Source of the DNA: Poriferisodalis sp965205175
GTDB taxonomy: Bacteria; Actinomycetota; Acidimicrobiia; Acidimicrobiales; Poriferisodalaceae
NCBI RefSeq assembly: GCF_965205175.1
Contig: NZ_OZ242038.1
Span: 310,001-374,000, forward strand
Length of the DNA: 64,000 nucleotides
Direction: 5' to 3'
Positions 9,301-17,107 of the stretch are shown here, one piece after another (the stretch's first letter is position 1; every line of letters begins with the position of its first letter). A program made the position numbers and the translations under genes. The notes below the pieces were generated by a model. It saw nothing but the letters and a program-made list of their open reading frames with translations, was not told the DNA's origin and ran no database searches.

Positions 9301-9926
9301 AACGCAGCTGCCGCCTCGCTCGTGCATCGCTCGAACGCCTCGGCAAGGTCGTCCATGCGTTCGACGACCCGCATGCCTCGGCCGCCGCCGCCGGCTGCTG
9401 CTTTCAGCATCACCGGCAGCCCGATTGCGGCGGCCGCTGCGGACGCAGCCGCTGCGTCGGCGAGCACGTCGGGCGACCCTTCGACCACGGGAATGTCGAG
9501 CGAGGCTGCCAGGGCGCGCGCACGTACCTTGTCACCGAAGAGTTCCAGCGTGTCTGGGTGCGGACCGATGAAGGCGAGGCCCGCTTCGTTGCATGCAGTA
9601 GCGAAGGCGGGGTTCTCGGCCAAGAAGCCGTAGCCCGGGTGGACGCAGTCGCATCCTTGCTCTTGGGCGATGCGCACGAGCGCGTCAATGTCCAGGTACG
9701 CAGCCAACGGATCGCTGTGCGGCAACTGCACGGCCACGTCGGCGTGCGCCAGGTGCAGCGAACGCGCATCGACCGTCGAGTACACCGCCACCGTCTCGAT
9801 GCCCAGCGTCTCGGCCGCCTTGGCGATACGTATGGCGATCTCGCCGCGGTTGGCGATCAGGACACTGTGGAAGCCCGGGATGAGTTTCCGCACCTCGTCC
9901 AGGTTCGCTTGGCTGATGTCGATCAC
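6357..9926 (-). CDS. single-chain biotin-dependent acyl-CoA carboxylase (BC-BCCP-CT fusion)
   Basis: A protein of about 1190 residues joining all three parts of an acyl-CoA carboxylase. The biotin carboxylase part (about 20-470) shows IANRGEIAIR, the ATP-grasp KAAAGGGGRGMR and the EFFIECNPR-type metal site; the biotinyl domain has AMKMET with biotinyl Lys at about 579; the carboxyltransferase part (about 650-1190) follows, with SFGVAGNNY-like and GGIPPEGG segments near the end. It would carboxylate a short, medium or long acyl-CoA. Most actinobacteria split this into alpha and beta subunits, though single-chain homohexameric forms are known. The GTG at 9926 is chosen because GAGGGG lies 6 nt upstream; a GTG at 9959 is in frame but falls within a repeat. 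The linker around 485-545 is low complexity. Confidence 0.93.
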   Translation of the reverse strand: MIDISQANLDEVRKLIPGFHSVLIANRGEIAIRIAKAAETLGIETVAVYSTVDARSLHLAHADVAVQLPHSDPLAAYLDIDALVRIAQEQGCDCVHPGYGFLAENPAFATACNEAGLAFIGPHPDTLELFGDKVRARALAASLDIPVVEGSPDVLADAAAASAAAAAIGLPVMLKAAAGGGGRGMRVVERMDDLAEAFERCTSEAAAAFGDGTVFMERLIDRPRHIEVQVLADEHGGVAHLWERDCSVQRRNQKVIEIAPALGLSEELRDRLHNDAIRLAERAGLTNVATVEFLLSPESGEHFFIECNPRIQVEHTVTEQVTGVDLVQAQFRIAAGWSLNELDLVADNVERKGLERAYAAGQQIALTPRGYAVQARVVATGPGVIGTYQEPSGAGVRVDAVGYSGYAPPPQYDPLLAKVVGRGSTLNAAVSCTLSALADFHIGRLPTNIGRLCEILLHSSVVRGDARTTLLAEHFAGTEAASDAAPGSNHGDGDGAASGTISRRAALLDAASPAAPTAVGFSDFAAAADSRQSGWPDRELAAGEVPVVSPLTASVVEVRVRAGDAVSAGQALAVVSAMKMETEIAAPCDGIMAALRELRPGDQLAAGDVWAVLRAGTAGERTDGERGAETPAASADGWVPLLDEVRTLRRLADERLGPDSDEPGVVRQRSRGKLHCRERIALLLDEGSFREIGSLAGFASYDDAGEIAAFTPANHVGGTGKIDCRDVVVCADDFTSRGGHADGAIGAKSFHLDVLSTEMCVPSIRLLDGSSGGGSVASMVPEQRTEGESSAKESSGAITAGRPRVTGGGGSFLPSHLGSTEYARQLATVPVVNMLLGSVVGIGAAKAVLGHFSVMVRDISQLFVAGPPVVSHAMGYDISKEDLGDWRIHCTNGSVDNLAGTEQEAVEMVRRFLSYLPGSVYETPPVRSPDPDDPPDRRDEELATLIPRKRTTTFDIRRGIELICDRGSFFEIGPLWGTDQVVGLARMNGQPVGVLASDSRHPNGGALTADGCDKLTRHIDLCDLFHLPILNLCDNPGFAVGVEHEMTGTIRKGATWMTAFAQATVPIFTVLMRRSFGVAGNNYATPRRAHHARVAWPSADMGGIPPEGGIEAAYKRQLSEADDPAALRAELEARIEAARGPIGPLNRFEIEEMVDPRDTRRLICEWIEGAYRVAGRPAQLAPRPIAFRP

Positions 9927-9939
9927 AGCATTCCCCTCA

Positions 9940-9974
9940 ACACGGCTGCCACGCGGCACACGGCTGCCGAACGG
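9940..9974. repeat. two-copy ~17-18-bp repeat at the carboxylase 5' end
   Basis: The block acacggctgcc occurs at 9940 and again at 9958, each followed by a related tail. It lies just upstream of the preferred carboxylase start and extends the open frame with extra residues. Confidence 0.6.
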
Positions 9975-10104
9975 TACGACCGCAGCTCGGCGGTTCGTGG
10001 CTCAGCGAGCGCGCCGCGTCGCCTCACAGCATTCGCACGCCGGCGATTCTGGCGCGAACTCGGCGCTCGGCGCGGCATCGGCGGGTCGGTGCGAGACTGA
10101 CGAG

Positions 10105-10779
10105 ATGGATATCTACGATGTCATGCGCACCACGTTCGCCGCTCGCGACTTCACCGACGACGACGTTCCCGACGAGGTGCTGCACCGCATCTTCGACCAC
10201 GCTCGCTTCGCGGCCAGCGGCGGCAACCGCCAAGGTTGGAAGATCACCGTGGTGCGCGACCCGCAGCGCAAGCAGCGCTTGGGCGAGCTGTGCATCCCGG
10301 CGATGCGCGTGGCTGTCGCGCAGAGGCGAGCCGGCGAGGTCTACTGGCAGAGCTACGAGCCGTCGTCGGTCAACCTTGAAGAGGCCATGGCAGACGAGTC
10401 GCTGCCGACGATGATCCCGATGTTCACCGCAATGGACAAGGTGCCTGTCGTGCTCGTGGCTACCGTCGACCTGCGCGAAGTGGCGTCGATCGACAAGGAG
10501 CAGGACCGCATCGGAGTCGTGAGCGGCGCTTCGATCTACCCGCTGGTGTGGAACATCCTGCTCGGCGCCCGCAACGAGGGCTACGGCGGGGCGCTCACCA
10601 CGCTGGTGACGGCTTCGGAACCGGCAGTGAAGGACCTGCTGGGTCTCGACGACTATGAGGCGGTGTGCGCGCTGATGCCGCTCGGCAAGCCGACCAAGCA
10701 GCTCACCAAGCTCAGTCGCAAGCCGGTGGAGGAGTTCGTGCGCCGCGAACGCGCCGACGGAGCGCCGTTCACGCTCTAG
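10105..10779 (+). CDS. nitroreductase-family flavoprotein
   Basis: A 224-residue nitroreductase-fold protein (FMN-dependent NAD(P)H oxidoreductase). Seen: an N-terminal RDFTDDDVP segment typical of the family start, the FMN-contacting ASGGNRQGWK near residue 43-52, and a C-terminal region with GYGGALTTL and LMPLGKPTK, matching the usual family ends. Family members reduce nitro compounds, quinones, or act as specialised dehydrogenases. Start at the ATG 10105 because homologues begin close to this DVMRTTFAARDF segment; the frame runs open upstream without support. It sits between the carboxylase (divergent) and the TauE-like gene 60 nt downstream. Physiological substrate unknown. Confidence 0.9.
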   Translation: MDIYDVMRTTFAARDFTDDDVPDEVLHRIFDHARFAASGGNRQGWKITVVRDPQRKQRLGELCIPAMRVAVAQRRAGEVYWQSYEPSSVNLEEAMADESLPTMIPMFTAMDKVPVVLVATVDLREVASIDKEQDRIGVVSGASIYPLVWNILLGARNEGYGGALTTLVTASEPAVKDLLGLDDYEAVCALMPLGKPTKQLTKLSRKPVEEFVRRERADGAPFTL

Positions 10780-10838
10780 CCGAAGCGTTCGATGAGCTGC
10801 GTGGGCGGGCGCCCAGTGAGTAGCGCGAACAGCGCACG

Positions 10839-11561
10839 ATGAGCATCCCCGAGTACCTGCTGGCAGCGCTGCTCATCGCGGCGGGCGCCGGCACGCAGGC
10901 GTGCATCGGCATCGGCATGGGACTCATCGCCGGGCCGGTGCTGGTGGTCATCGAGCCCACGTTCGTGCCGGGTCCGATGCTGATGGTCGCCGGCGGCATC
11001 AACGTTCGCAACGCCATTGCCGACCGGGCTTCGCTCAACGTCGCTGCGCTTCGGCGTCAGCTGACGGCGGCCCCGCTGGGCCTGGCAGGCGGCGTGACGT
11101 TGCTGGCATCATTGAGCAGTCGCTCATTGGCCATTGCGGTCAGCGTGTTCGTGCTGCTCGCCGTCGGGGTCCAAGGCGCCGGCACACGTCCGCCCGAGGG
11201 CCGCCTGGCCGACTACGCCGCAGGTGCCGGCACCGCATTCTCGTCGTCGGTAGCCGCTGTGCCCGGTCCCGTGTACGCCGTGTTCGCCAGCCATTGGCCG
11301 CCCGCGGCACTGCGAGCAACGCTCGCGACCTACATGCTGGCCGTCGGCACCTCCATCATCGTCACCTTGGCGGTGATCGGCGAGTTCGGTCTGCGTCAGC
11401 TGTGGTTCGGCCTCGCCCTGCTGCCGGCGGTCGCGCTCGGACTGCCGCTCGGCCGGTGGCTGCGGCCACGCCTTGCCGGGCCGCTGTTTCGCGTCATCGT
11501 GCTGAGCGTCGCCGCGACGAGCGCTACGGCGGTGCTCCTGCGTCAGCTCGTCAACGGCTGA
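10839..11561 (+). CDS. TauE/SafE-family sulfite/organosulfur exporter-like membrane protein
   Basis: A 240-residue integral membrane protein with about seven or eight hydrophobic helices and glycine-rich helix starts, as in the TauE/SafE (DUF81) permease family. The N-terminal GAGTQACIGIGMGLIAGPVL matches the duplicated family signature, and the second half repeats the pattern around residue 130-150. Members export sulfite, sulfoacetate or related anions. No sulfonate-degradation gene lies next to it, although a luciferase-like monooxygenase related to alkanesulfonate monooxygenase is at 50099. Probably co-transcribed with the nitroreductase 59 nt upstream. Confidence 0.85.
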   Translation: MSIPEYLLAALLIAAGAGTQACIGIGMGLIAGPVLVVIEPTFVPGPMLMVAGGINVRNAIADRASLNVAALRRQLTAAPLGLAGGVTLLASLSSRSLAIAVSVFVLLAVGVQGAGTRPPEGRLADYAAGAGTAFSSSVAAVPGPVYAVFASHWPPAALRATLATYMLAVGTSIIVTLAVIGEFGLRQLWFGLALLPAVALGLPLGRWLRPRLAGPLFRVIVLSVAATSATAVLLRQLVNG

Positions 11562-11625
11562 GCCCGACGCGCCGCGGCCGGCCTCCGAGACCGTCGCATC
11601 CGAAGCGTGTCAAGACCAAGGCTCG

Positions 11626-12867
11626 TCAATTCCCAGGATCGTCAGCACCGCCCGAGGGCTTGGCCGCCGGCGTTGTCGACTTGGCGATTGCCAGCGCTGC
11701 GGCGGCCACTCCCGAGCCGCCCATTGGTGCTGCAAGCGCCGTGAGGGCAGCTTCGATGGTGCCGAGCGTGCCGAGCAGCATCGGCGGGTTGAGATGGCCC
11801 ATGTGCCCGATGCGCAATCCCGCGTCGGGATTGCCATGAATGCTGAGCCCGAGGGTGAGGCCGGCTTCGGATTCGCAGGTGGCGCGCAGCTGCTGGGCCG
11901 ACACCTCGCCGGTGCGAACCATCGTGACCGAGTTCGAACGATGCGCGGGTTCCGCCACGTTCAGCTCCAGCCCGGCCGGCCCCAGCCCAACCGGCACCGA
12001 CCACGCATCGACCGCTGCATGGATAGCGCCGGCCATCACGCGATGGCGTTCCCAGACGTTGTCCAGCCCTTCCTCGTCGATCATGTCGAGCGCTTCGGCC
12101 AGACCCCACAGATGCTGCACCGGCGGCGTGCCGCAGAAGATCCAGTAGTGCGCCTCGGGGTCTGTGCGCCTCGTCCAGTCCCAGTAGGCGGTGCGCAGGT
12201 CTGCTCGCTGATGGGCCTCCCACGCCTTGGGGCTCACCCAGACCATGCCGAGACCGGGCGGCACCATCAGCCCCTTCTGGCTTCCCGCGACCGTGACGTC
12301 CACACCCCACGCGTCCATCTCGAAGGGCTCGCAGCCCAGCGAGGCCACGCAGTCGGCCATCAGCAACGCGGGATGGTCGGCTTCGTCCATCGCTCGGCGT
12401 ATCGCGGCGAGGTCGTTGTGGACTGACGAGGCCGTGTCGGTCTGCGCCACGAGCACTGCCGCAAACTCTCGCCCGATGTCGGCTCGGAGTCGTTCGGTGA
12501 CTGCGTCAGGTTCGATGGCGGCGCGTTCGGGGGCATGCAGGACCTCGAACTTGACGCCGCTCTGGGCTGCCATCTCCGCCCAGCTGGTGGCGAAGTGGCC
12601 GACCTCGAGCACCAGAACCTTGTCGCCGCGCGACAGCGTGTTCGTGATGGCCATTTCCCAGGCGCCGTGGCCGTTCGATATGGCGATGTAGGCCCGGTGC
12701 TGCGTGCGGGCCAGCGCCGGCAGCCGCTCCAGCAGCGAATAGGTGAGGCCGACCACCTCGCCTTCGTAGATGTTCGGAATCGGGCGGTGAATCGCATTCA
12801 GCACTCGGTCGGGGATGACCGACGGGCCGGGGATCATCACCAGCGGACGGCCGTATCGCAGCGACAT
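11626..12867 (-). CDS. class V aminotransferase (alanine-glyoxylate/serine-glyoxylate type)
   Basis: A 413-residue PLP enzyme of the class V family that includes alanine-glyoxylate and serine-glyoxylate aminotransferases. Seen: N-terminal PLVMIPGPSVIPDRVL, the substrate/PLP region NGHGAWEMA, the Asp of ADCVASLG, and the Schiff-base Lys198 in GSQKGLMVPPGLG. The start at 12867 has GGGAG 5-9 nt upstream; an upstream in-frame start at 12918 has no such support. The C-terminal 30 residues are Ala/Ser/Thr-rich and likely disordered. With the hydroxy-acid oxidase and the class III enzymes it forms a plausible glyoxylate/amino-acid module. It is divergent from the class III gene at 13100. Confidence 0.92.
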   Translation of the reverse strand: MSLRYGRPLVMIPGPSVIPDRVLNAIHRPIPNIYEGEVVGLTYSLLERLPALARTQHRAYIAISNGHGAWEMAITNTLSRGDKVLVLEVGHFATSWAEMAAQSGVKFEVLHAPERAAIEPDAVTERLRADIGREFAAVLVAQTDTASSVHNDLAAIRRAMDEADHPALLMADCVASLGCEPFEMDAWGVDVTVAGSQKGLMVPPGLGMVWVSPKAWEAHQRADLRTAYWDWTRRTDPEAHYWIFCGTPPVQHLWGLAEALDMIDEEGLDNVWERHRVMAGAIHAAVDAWSVPVGLGPAGLELNVAEPAHRSNSVTMVRTGEVSAQQLRATCESEAGLTLGLSIHGNPDAGLRIGHMGHLNPPMLLGTLGTIEAALTALAAPMGGSGVAAAALAIAKSTTPAAKPSGGADDPGN

Positions 12868-13099
12868 CGCAGCTCCCTTCGACGACAGCGCATGCGGGCA
12901 CCTCGCGCACCGCGCCAAGCTGCATCAGCCTACGAACGGTCCAGCGGCGAGTCCGTGGCGAGTCCGTTCCTGGCCCTGCCGCCCAGCGCACAGGTCCTGC
13001 CGCACGCGTAAGCTGAGAGTCTGCCTCGGCTGCCGGCCAGGACTCGAGTACAGGTGAGTCAGCAGGCATGCACCGCGCCGGCCGGTTCGGGGTCCACGC

Positions 13100-14335
13100 A
13101 TGGGGGTATCCACGATGAGCGGCAACGCACTCATCCATCCGTTCTCGGTCCTGCGCCGCGACGAGAACGAGTTCATCGAGATCGTCTCCGGCGAGGGCGT
13201 CATGCTGCGAGACGCCGCCGGGAACTCCTACATCGACGCGCTCGCCAGCTTGTGGCTGTGCCAGATCGGCCACGGCAACCGGACCGTCATCGATGCGATC
13301 ACCGCCCAGCTCGGCACGCTGGCCACCTACAACACGTTCGAGCCGTTCTCCAACGGACCCGCCGTCGAGGTGGCGGAGATGATCCGCGCACGCTCGCAGC
13401 ACCCCGACGGCCGGGTGTTCTTGGGCAGCTCGGGCTCCGAGGCGGTCGACACCGTGCTCAAATTCGCCCGGCGAGTCCAGCGGCTGCGCGGTCATCACGA
13501 GCGGCAGATCATCGTGCGGCGCACCAGCGGCTACCACGGAGTGAACGTCGGTGGCACCAGCGTGCAGGGGCTCGCGCCGATCCGCGACGGCTGGGGCGAT
13601 CTGCTGCCGCACGTGGTCGAGATTCCCAATGACGACGTGGAGCCCGCCGCGCAGCTGTTCGCCGAGCACGGAGAGCGCATTGCGGCGGTCATCGCCGAGC
13701 CGATCCAAGGCGCAGGCGGCGTGATTCCGCCGCCGCCGGGCTACTTCGAGGGTCTGCGACGGCTGTGCGACGAACACGGTGCGCTGCTCGTGTTCGACGA
13801 GGTGATCTGCGGTTTCGGCCGCACCGGCAGCTGGTTCGGCGGCCAGACCTTCGGCGTGGTGCCGGACATGTTCACCTTCGCGAAGGGGGTGACCTCGGGC
13901 TACATCCCGCTGTCTGGCGTGGTGGTGTCACGCGAGGTGGCAGACACGCTCGAATCTGACGAGACCAAATTCATGCACGGCTACACCTACTCGGGGCACC
14001 CCACGGCCTGCGCAGCGGGCGTGGCCAACATCGGCGTGATCGAGTCCGAAGGGCTGGTGCAGCGCGCCCAGCGCATCGGCGAACAGATGGAAGCCGGCCT
14101 GCGGGCGCTCACAGGCGACGGCATGATCGAGAGCTATCGCGGCCTCGCCGGCATCTGGGCCTGCGATCTGGGCCGCGACGCCGCTGACACCCGTGAGGCT
14201 CTCCTCAAGCGTGGCGTGATCTCGCGGCCTATCGGCAATGCGCTGGGATTCTGTCCGCCGCTCGTCATCACCGATGCCGAGATCGGCCAGATCTTCGATC
14301 GGCTCGACGACGCGCTGCGAGCCACCGCGCCCTGA
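13100..14335 (+). CDS. PLP-dependent class III aminotransferase
   Basis: A 411-residue class III (omega) aminotransferase. Seen: LGSSGSEAVDT near residue 112-122, DEVICGFGRTGSWFG near 233-247 and the Schiff-base Lys262 in TFAKGVTSGY. TSGYIPLSGVVVS is typical of the group that uses beta-alanine, putrescine or omega-amino acids with pyruvate, but the donor is not certain. ATG 13100 and ATG 13115 are both possible; the GGGGGT between them could serve the second. The next gene, an N-acyl-D-amino-acid deacylase relative, starts 30 nt later, so the two probably form an operon that frees and transaminates an amino compound. Confidence 0.93.
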   Translation: MGVSTMSGNALIHPFSVLRRDENEFIEIVSGEGVMLRDAAGNSYIDALASLWLCQIGHGNRTVIDAITAQLGTLATYNTFEPFSNGPAVEVAEMIRARSQHPDGRVFLGSSGSEAVDTVLKFARRVQRLRGHHERQIIVRRTSGYHGVNVGGTSVQGLAPIRDGWGDLLPHVVEIPNDDVEPAAQLFAEHGERIAAVIAEPIQGAGGVIPPPPGYFEGLRRLCDEHGALLVFDEVICGFGRTGSWFGGQTFGVVPDMFTFAKGVTSGYIPLSGVVVSREVADTLESDETKFMHGYTYSGHPTACAAGVANIGVIESEGLVQRAQRIGEQMEAGLRALTGDGMIESYRGLAGIWACDLGRDAADTREALLKRGVISRPIGNALGFCPPLVITDAEIGQIFDRLDDALRATAP

Positions 14336-14365
14336 AGCGCCGGCAAGCATGCAGGAGAGTTCACC

Positions 14366-16063
14366 ATGGGCAACTACGACATCGTCATCAAGGACGGCCT
14401 GATCTTCGACGGCACGGGCGCACCACGGGTACGCGGCGATGTCGCCGTCAGCGGCGGCCGAATTGCAGCGGTCGGCCGAGTGGATGCACGCGACGGTGCC
14501 AAGGTGATCGACGCGTCGGGCATGCACGTCGCACCGGGCTTCGTCGACCTGCACACCCACTACGACGCCCAAGTCTTCTGGGACCCGTACTGCACGCTGT
14601 CGGGCTGGCACGGCATCACCTCGGTGGCCATCGGCAACTGCGGGTTCGGCTTCGCCCCGGTCGATCCCGACATGCGCGAGTACGCCATGCGCTCGATGAC
14701 CCGCGTGGAGGCCATTCCCTACGAGTCGATGCGCCAGGGCATGCCGTGGGACTGGGTGACGTTCCCGGAGTACCTCGACAGTCTCGAGCGCACCCCCAAG
14801 GCGCTGAACATCCTGCCCTACGTGCCGATCGGGCCGATGCTGGTGATGGTGCTCGGCCTCGACGACGCCAAGTCCGGACGTCTTCCCACCGACGGCGAGC
14901 ACGAGATGCTGGCCAAGCTGGTACACGAGGCGATGGACGCCGGCGGGTGCGGCTGGTCGGCTCAGCGGCTGCCCCCGACCGGTCCGGCTGCGGTGCAGCG
15001 CGACTGGGACGGCACTCCGATGCCGACCGACATGATGAACGACGAGACGGCCCGGGTGCTCGCGCGGGTGCTGGCGCAGCGAAACGAGGGCGTCGTGCAG
15101 ATGACGCTCACGAGCGGCAACGTCGCTCACGACATGGCACACCTCGAAGAGATCGCGTCGATCAGCGGCCGACCGCTGCTGCACAACGTGGTGCAGGCGT
15201 TCGAGGACAAGCCGAACATCCACCGGCGTCAGATCGAGTGGCTGGAGCGGTGCCGCGACCAAGGCGTGCCGGTGTACGGGCAGGGCGTGACCAGCGATGC
15301 TGGCTTCACATTCACGCTGGAGGACTGGAATCTCTACGACGACTCCGAGGCCTGGATGGAAGCTTGCATGGGCACCAAGGACGAGCGGCTGACGAAGATG
15401 GCCGACCCCTCTCGCCGCCAGGCCCTCAAGGACACACTGCCGCGCACAGCCACAGCGGGGATCGAGACCGTGACGATCCTGTCGCCGCGCAGCGAGTCCA
15501 CCGAGGCGTACCGGGAGATGTCGGTAGGGCAGGCGGCCGAGATCGCCGGCAAGCATCCGGTGGACCTGATGCTGGACGTGGCCGTGACCGACGGGCTCGA
15601 CACGCTGTTCTTCGTGGCGCCGCCGCAGGGCAGCTCGGACCTGCTGCGCGAGGTGGTGCAGTACCCACACATGCTGTTCGGCGTCTCCGACGGCGGTGCG
15701 CACACCAAGTTCCTCACCGCCGGCCGCTACCCCACCGAGACGCTCACCGAACAGGTGCGCGACCGTCAGTGGGTGACCTATGAGGAGGCGCACCGAAGGC
15801 TGGCGGCCCTGCCTGCGCAGCTCGCCGGATTCCGAGACCGAGGCTTGATCCGCAAGGGCGGCCCCGCCGATGTGGTGGTGTACGACCCCGAGAACCTCTC
15901 GGTCGGTCCCAACGAGGTGACCTATGACCTGCCGGGCGGGGAATGGCGCCGGGTCCAGCGCGCCAGCGGCTACCGCAGTGTGATCGTGAACGGCCAAGAG
16001 ACCATCTGCGAGGACGCCCAGACGGAGACCTACAGCGGCCAACTGCTCCGCCACGGCGGCTGA
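14366..16063 (+). CDS. N-acyl-D-amino-acid deacylase-family amidohydrolase
   Basis: A 565-residue amidohydrolase-superfamily enzyme (D-aminoacylase group). Seen: the beta-sandwich start IVIKDGLIFDGTGAPRVRGDVAVSGG, the metal site VDLHTHYDAQ with His63 and His65, and the closing sandwich strand GGPADVVVYDPENL. D-aminoacylases have a Cys ligand near the HxH site; a Cys occurs in NCGFGF about 25 residues on. Members hydrolyse N-acyl-D-amino acids or related amides. A GGAGAG ribosome site lies before the ATG. A perfect hairpin follows the stop at once, so the aminotransferase-deacylase operon probably ends here. True substrate unknown; some relatives act on other cyclic amides. Confidence 0.92.
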   Translation: MGNYDIVIKDGLIFDGTGAPRVRGDVAVSGGRIAAVGRVDARDGAKVIDASGMHVAPGFVDLHTHYDAQVFWDPYCTLSGWHGITSVAIGNCGFGFAPVDPDMREYAMRSMTRVEAIPYESMRQGMPWDWVTFPEYLDSLERTPKALNILPYVPIGPMLVMVLGLDDAKSGRLPTDGEHEMLAKLVHEAMDAGGCGWSAQRLPPTGPAAVQRDWDGTPMPTDMMNDETARVLARVLAQRNEGVVQMTLTSGNVAHDMAHLEEIASISGRPLLHNVVQAFEDKPNIHRRQIEWLERCRDQGVPVYGQGVTSDAGFTFTLEDWNLYDDSEAWMEACMGTKDERLTKMADPSRRQALKDTLPRTATAGIETVTILSPRSESTEAYREMSVGQAAEIAGKHPVDLMLDVAVTDGLDTLFFVAPPQGSSDLLREVVQYPHMLFGVSDGGAHTKFLTAGRYPTETLTEQVRDRQWVTYEEAHRRLAALPAQLAGFRDRGLIRKGGPADVVVYDPENLSVGPNEVTYDLPGGEWRRVQRASGYRSVIVNGQETICEDAQTETYSGQLLRHGG

Positions 16064-16064
16064 G

Positions 16065-16086
16065 ACCGCCACTGCGACGTGGCGGT
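16065..16086 (+). terminator. hairpin directly after the deacylase stop
   Basis: A perfect 8-bp inverted repeat (ACCGCCAC / GTGGCGGT) with a 6-nt loop begins 1 nt after the deacylase stop. No T-run follows, as is common in G+C-rich actinobacteria, so termination is inferred. Confidence 0.55.
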
Positions 16087-16136
16087 AGGGGCGCTCTGCC
16101 CAACGAGATTGCCCAGCAGCTTGGTACTGTCCGCAG

Positions 16137-16364
16137 ATGGAGCGCGTCAGTGTCCACCTGCCCGACGAGTTCGCGGCGAAGGCTCATGCCGCTGGCCTCG
16201 ACTTGTCCGGACTCGTGCAAGATGCCATATGGAGCGAACTCGATGCCTGCTCGCTCGACCGCTGGCTCGACGAAGCTGCGGCAGCGGCACCGACGGTCGT
16301 AGATGTCGAGACCATTGTTGAAGCGGTCCGAGCGGTCCGGGACGAACTCGAATTCGGTGCATAG
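16137..16364 (+). CDS. small CcdA-like (ribbon-helix-helix) antitoxin-type protein, no toxin partner
   Basis: A 75-residue protein starting MERVSVHLPDEFAAKAHAAG, a pattern of the ribbon-helix-helix antitoxins (CcdA/CopG-like): a short beta strand, then two helices. The C-terminal half is acidic and helical, as in toxin-binding tails. In CcdAB-type modules the toxin gene follows and usually overlaps; here the next gene, 54 nt downstream, is a nicotinamidase, and no CcdB-like frame is visible on either side. It is therefore either an orphan antitoxin or a small DNA-binding regulator. It lies on the left edge of the accessory island. Confidence 0.7.
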   Translation: MERVSVHLPDEFAAKAHAAGLDLSGLVQDAIWSELDACSLDRWLDEAAAAAPTVVDVETIVEAVRAVRDELEFGA

Positions 16365-16418
16365 GGCGCTAGGTGTCGCCCCTCGTGCTGTGACCTACTC
16401 TTGTGCTGGAGAGCGGGA

Positions 16419-17027
16419 ATGACCAACGACCCTAAACCGCGACCGGAGCGTCGGCCTTCCCGCACAGCGCTGCTCGTGGTGGACGTGCAGCCGACGTTCT
16501 GCGAAGGCGGGGCGCTGCCCGTGCAAGGCGGCAACGATGTGGCTGCCGCAGTGGCCGGCCTGCTGGCGGGCGCGCACGGCTACGACCTGGTGGTGACCAC
16601 CCAGGACTGGCACATCGACCCGGGCGCTCACTTCAGCGACGAGCCGGACTTCGTCGACACTTGGCCGCCTCACGGCGTGGCGGGCACGGCGGAAGCCGAA
16701 CTGCACCCTGCGCTTGCACCGGTGTCCGGGCGTATCGACGCGGGTGTCCGCAAAGGCATGCACGCCGCTGCCTACTCCGGCTTCGAGGGTGTGGACGGCA
16801 GCGGCAAGACCCTGCACGACATGCTGTCCGCCGCGGGCGTGACCGACGTCGACGTGGTCGGCCTGGCGTTCGACCACTGCGTGCGCGCCACCGCGGTGGA
16901 CGCCGCTGCGAACGGCTACGTCACGACCGTGCTCGAGAGTTTCTCTGCGTCGGTCGCACCCGAGACCGAATCCGCCGCGCGTGCTGAACTCGCAAACGCC
17001 GGCGTAACCGTCATCGCCTCCCGCTGA
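16419..17027 (+). CDS. pncA: nicotinamidase/isochorismatase-family hydrolase
   Basis: A 202-residue cysteine hydrolase of the isochorismatase fold that matches nicotinamidase (nicotinamide to nicotinate in NAD salvage). Seen: the catalytic triad Asp22 in VVDVQPTF, Lys112 in VRKGMH, and nucleophile Cys154 in FDHCVRATAVDA; the metal-binding DWHIDPGAHF is of the nicotinamidase type. The ATG at 16419 follows GGAGAGCGGG; a TTG at 16401 is in frame but unnecessary. It stands alone between the small antitoxin-like gene and the convergent RloB-like gene. The gene symbol rests on the family features; pyrazinamidase activity would be the same protein. Confidence 0.88.
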   Translation: MTNDPKPRPERRPSRTALLVVDVQPTFCEGGALPVQGGNDVAAAVAGLLAGAHGYDLVVTTQDWHIDPGAHFSDEPDFVDTWPPHGVAGTAEAELHPALAPVSGRIDAGVRKGMHAAAYSGFEGVDGSGKTLHDMLSAAGVTDVDVVGLAFDHCVRATAVDAAANGYVTTVLESFSASVAPETESAARAELANAGVTVIASR

Positions 17028-17107
17028 GCCGCCCGCGCCGTCGCACGGCCCACATCCCGATCACACCACTCCACAAGCGCGATGACAGCCGCTCCCCCGC
17101 TGCATCC

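Noticed and set aside
13928..16072. 714-residue minus-strand frame opposite the deacylase gene
   Set aside because: Antisense shadow of a well-supported gene caused by high G+C; His/Arg/Val-rich translation with no family motif.
16365..16418. CcdB-like toxin after the antitoxin-like gene
   Set aside because: Only 54 nt separate it from the nicotinamidase start; no room for a toxin gene and none on the other strand.
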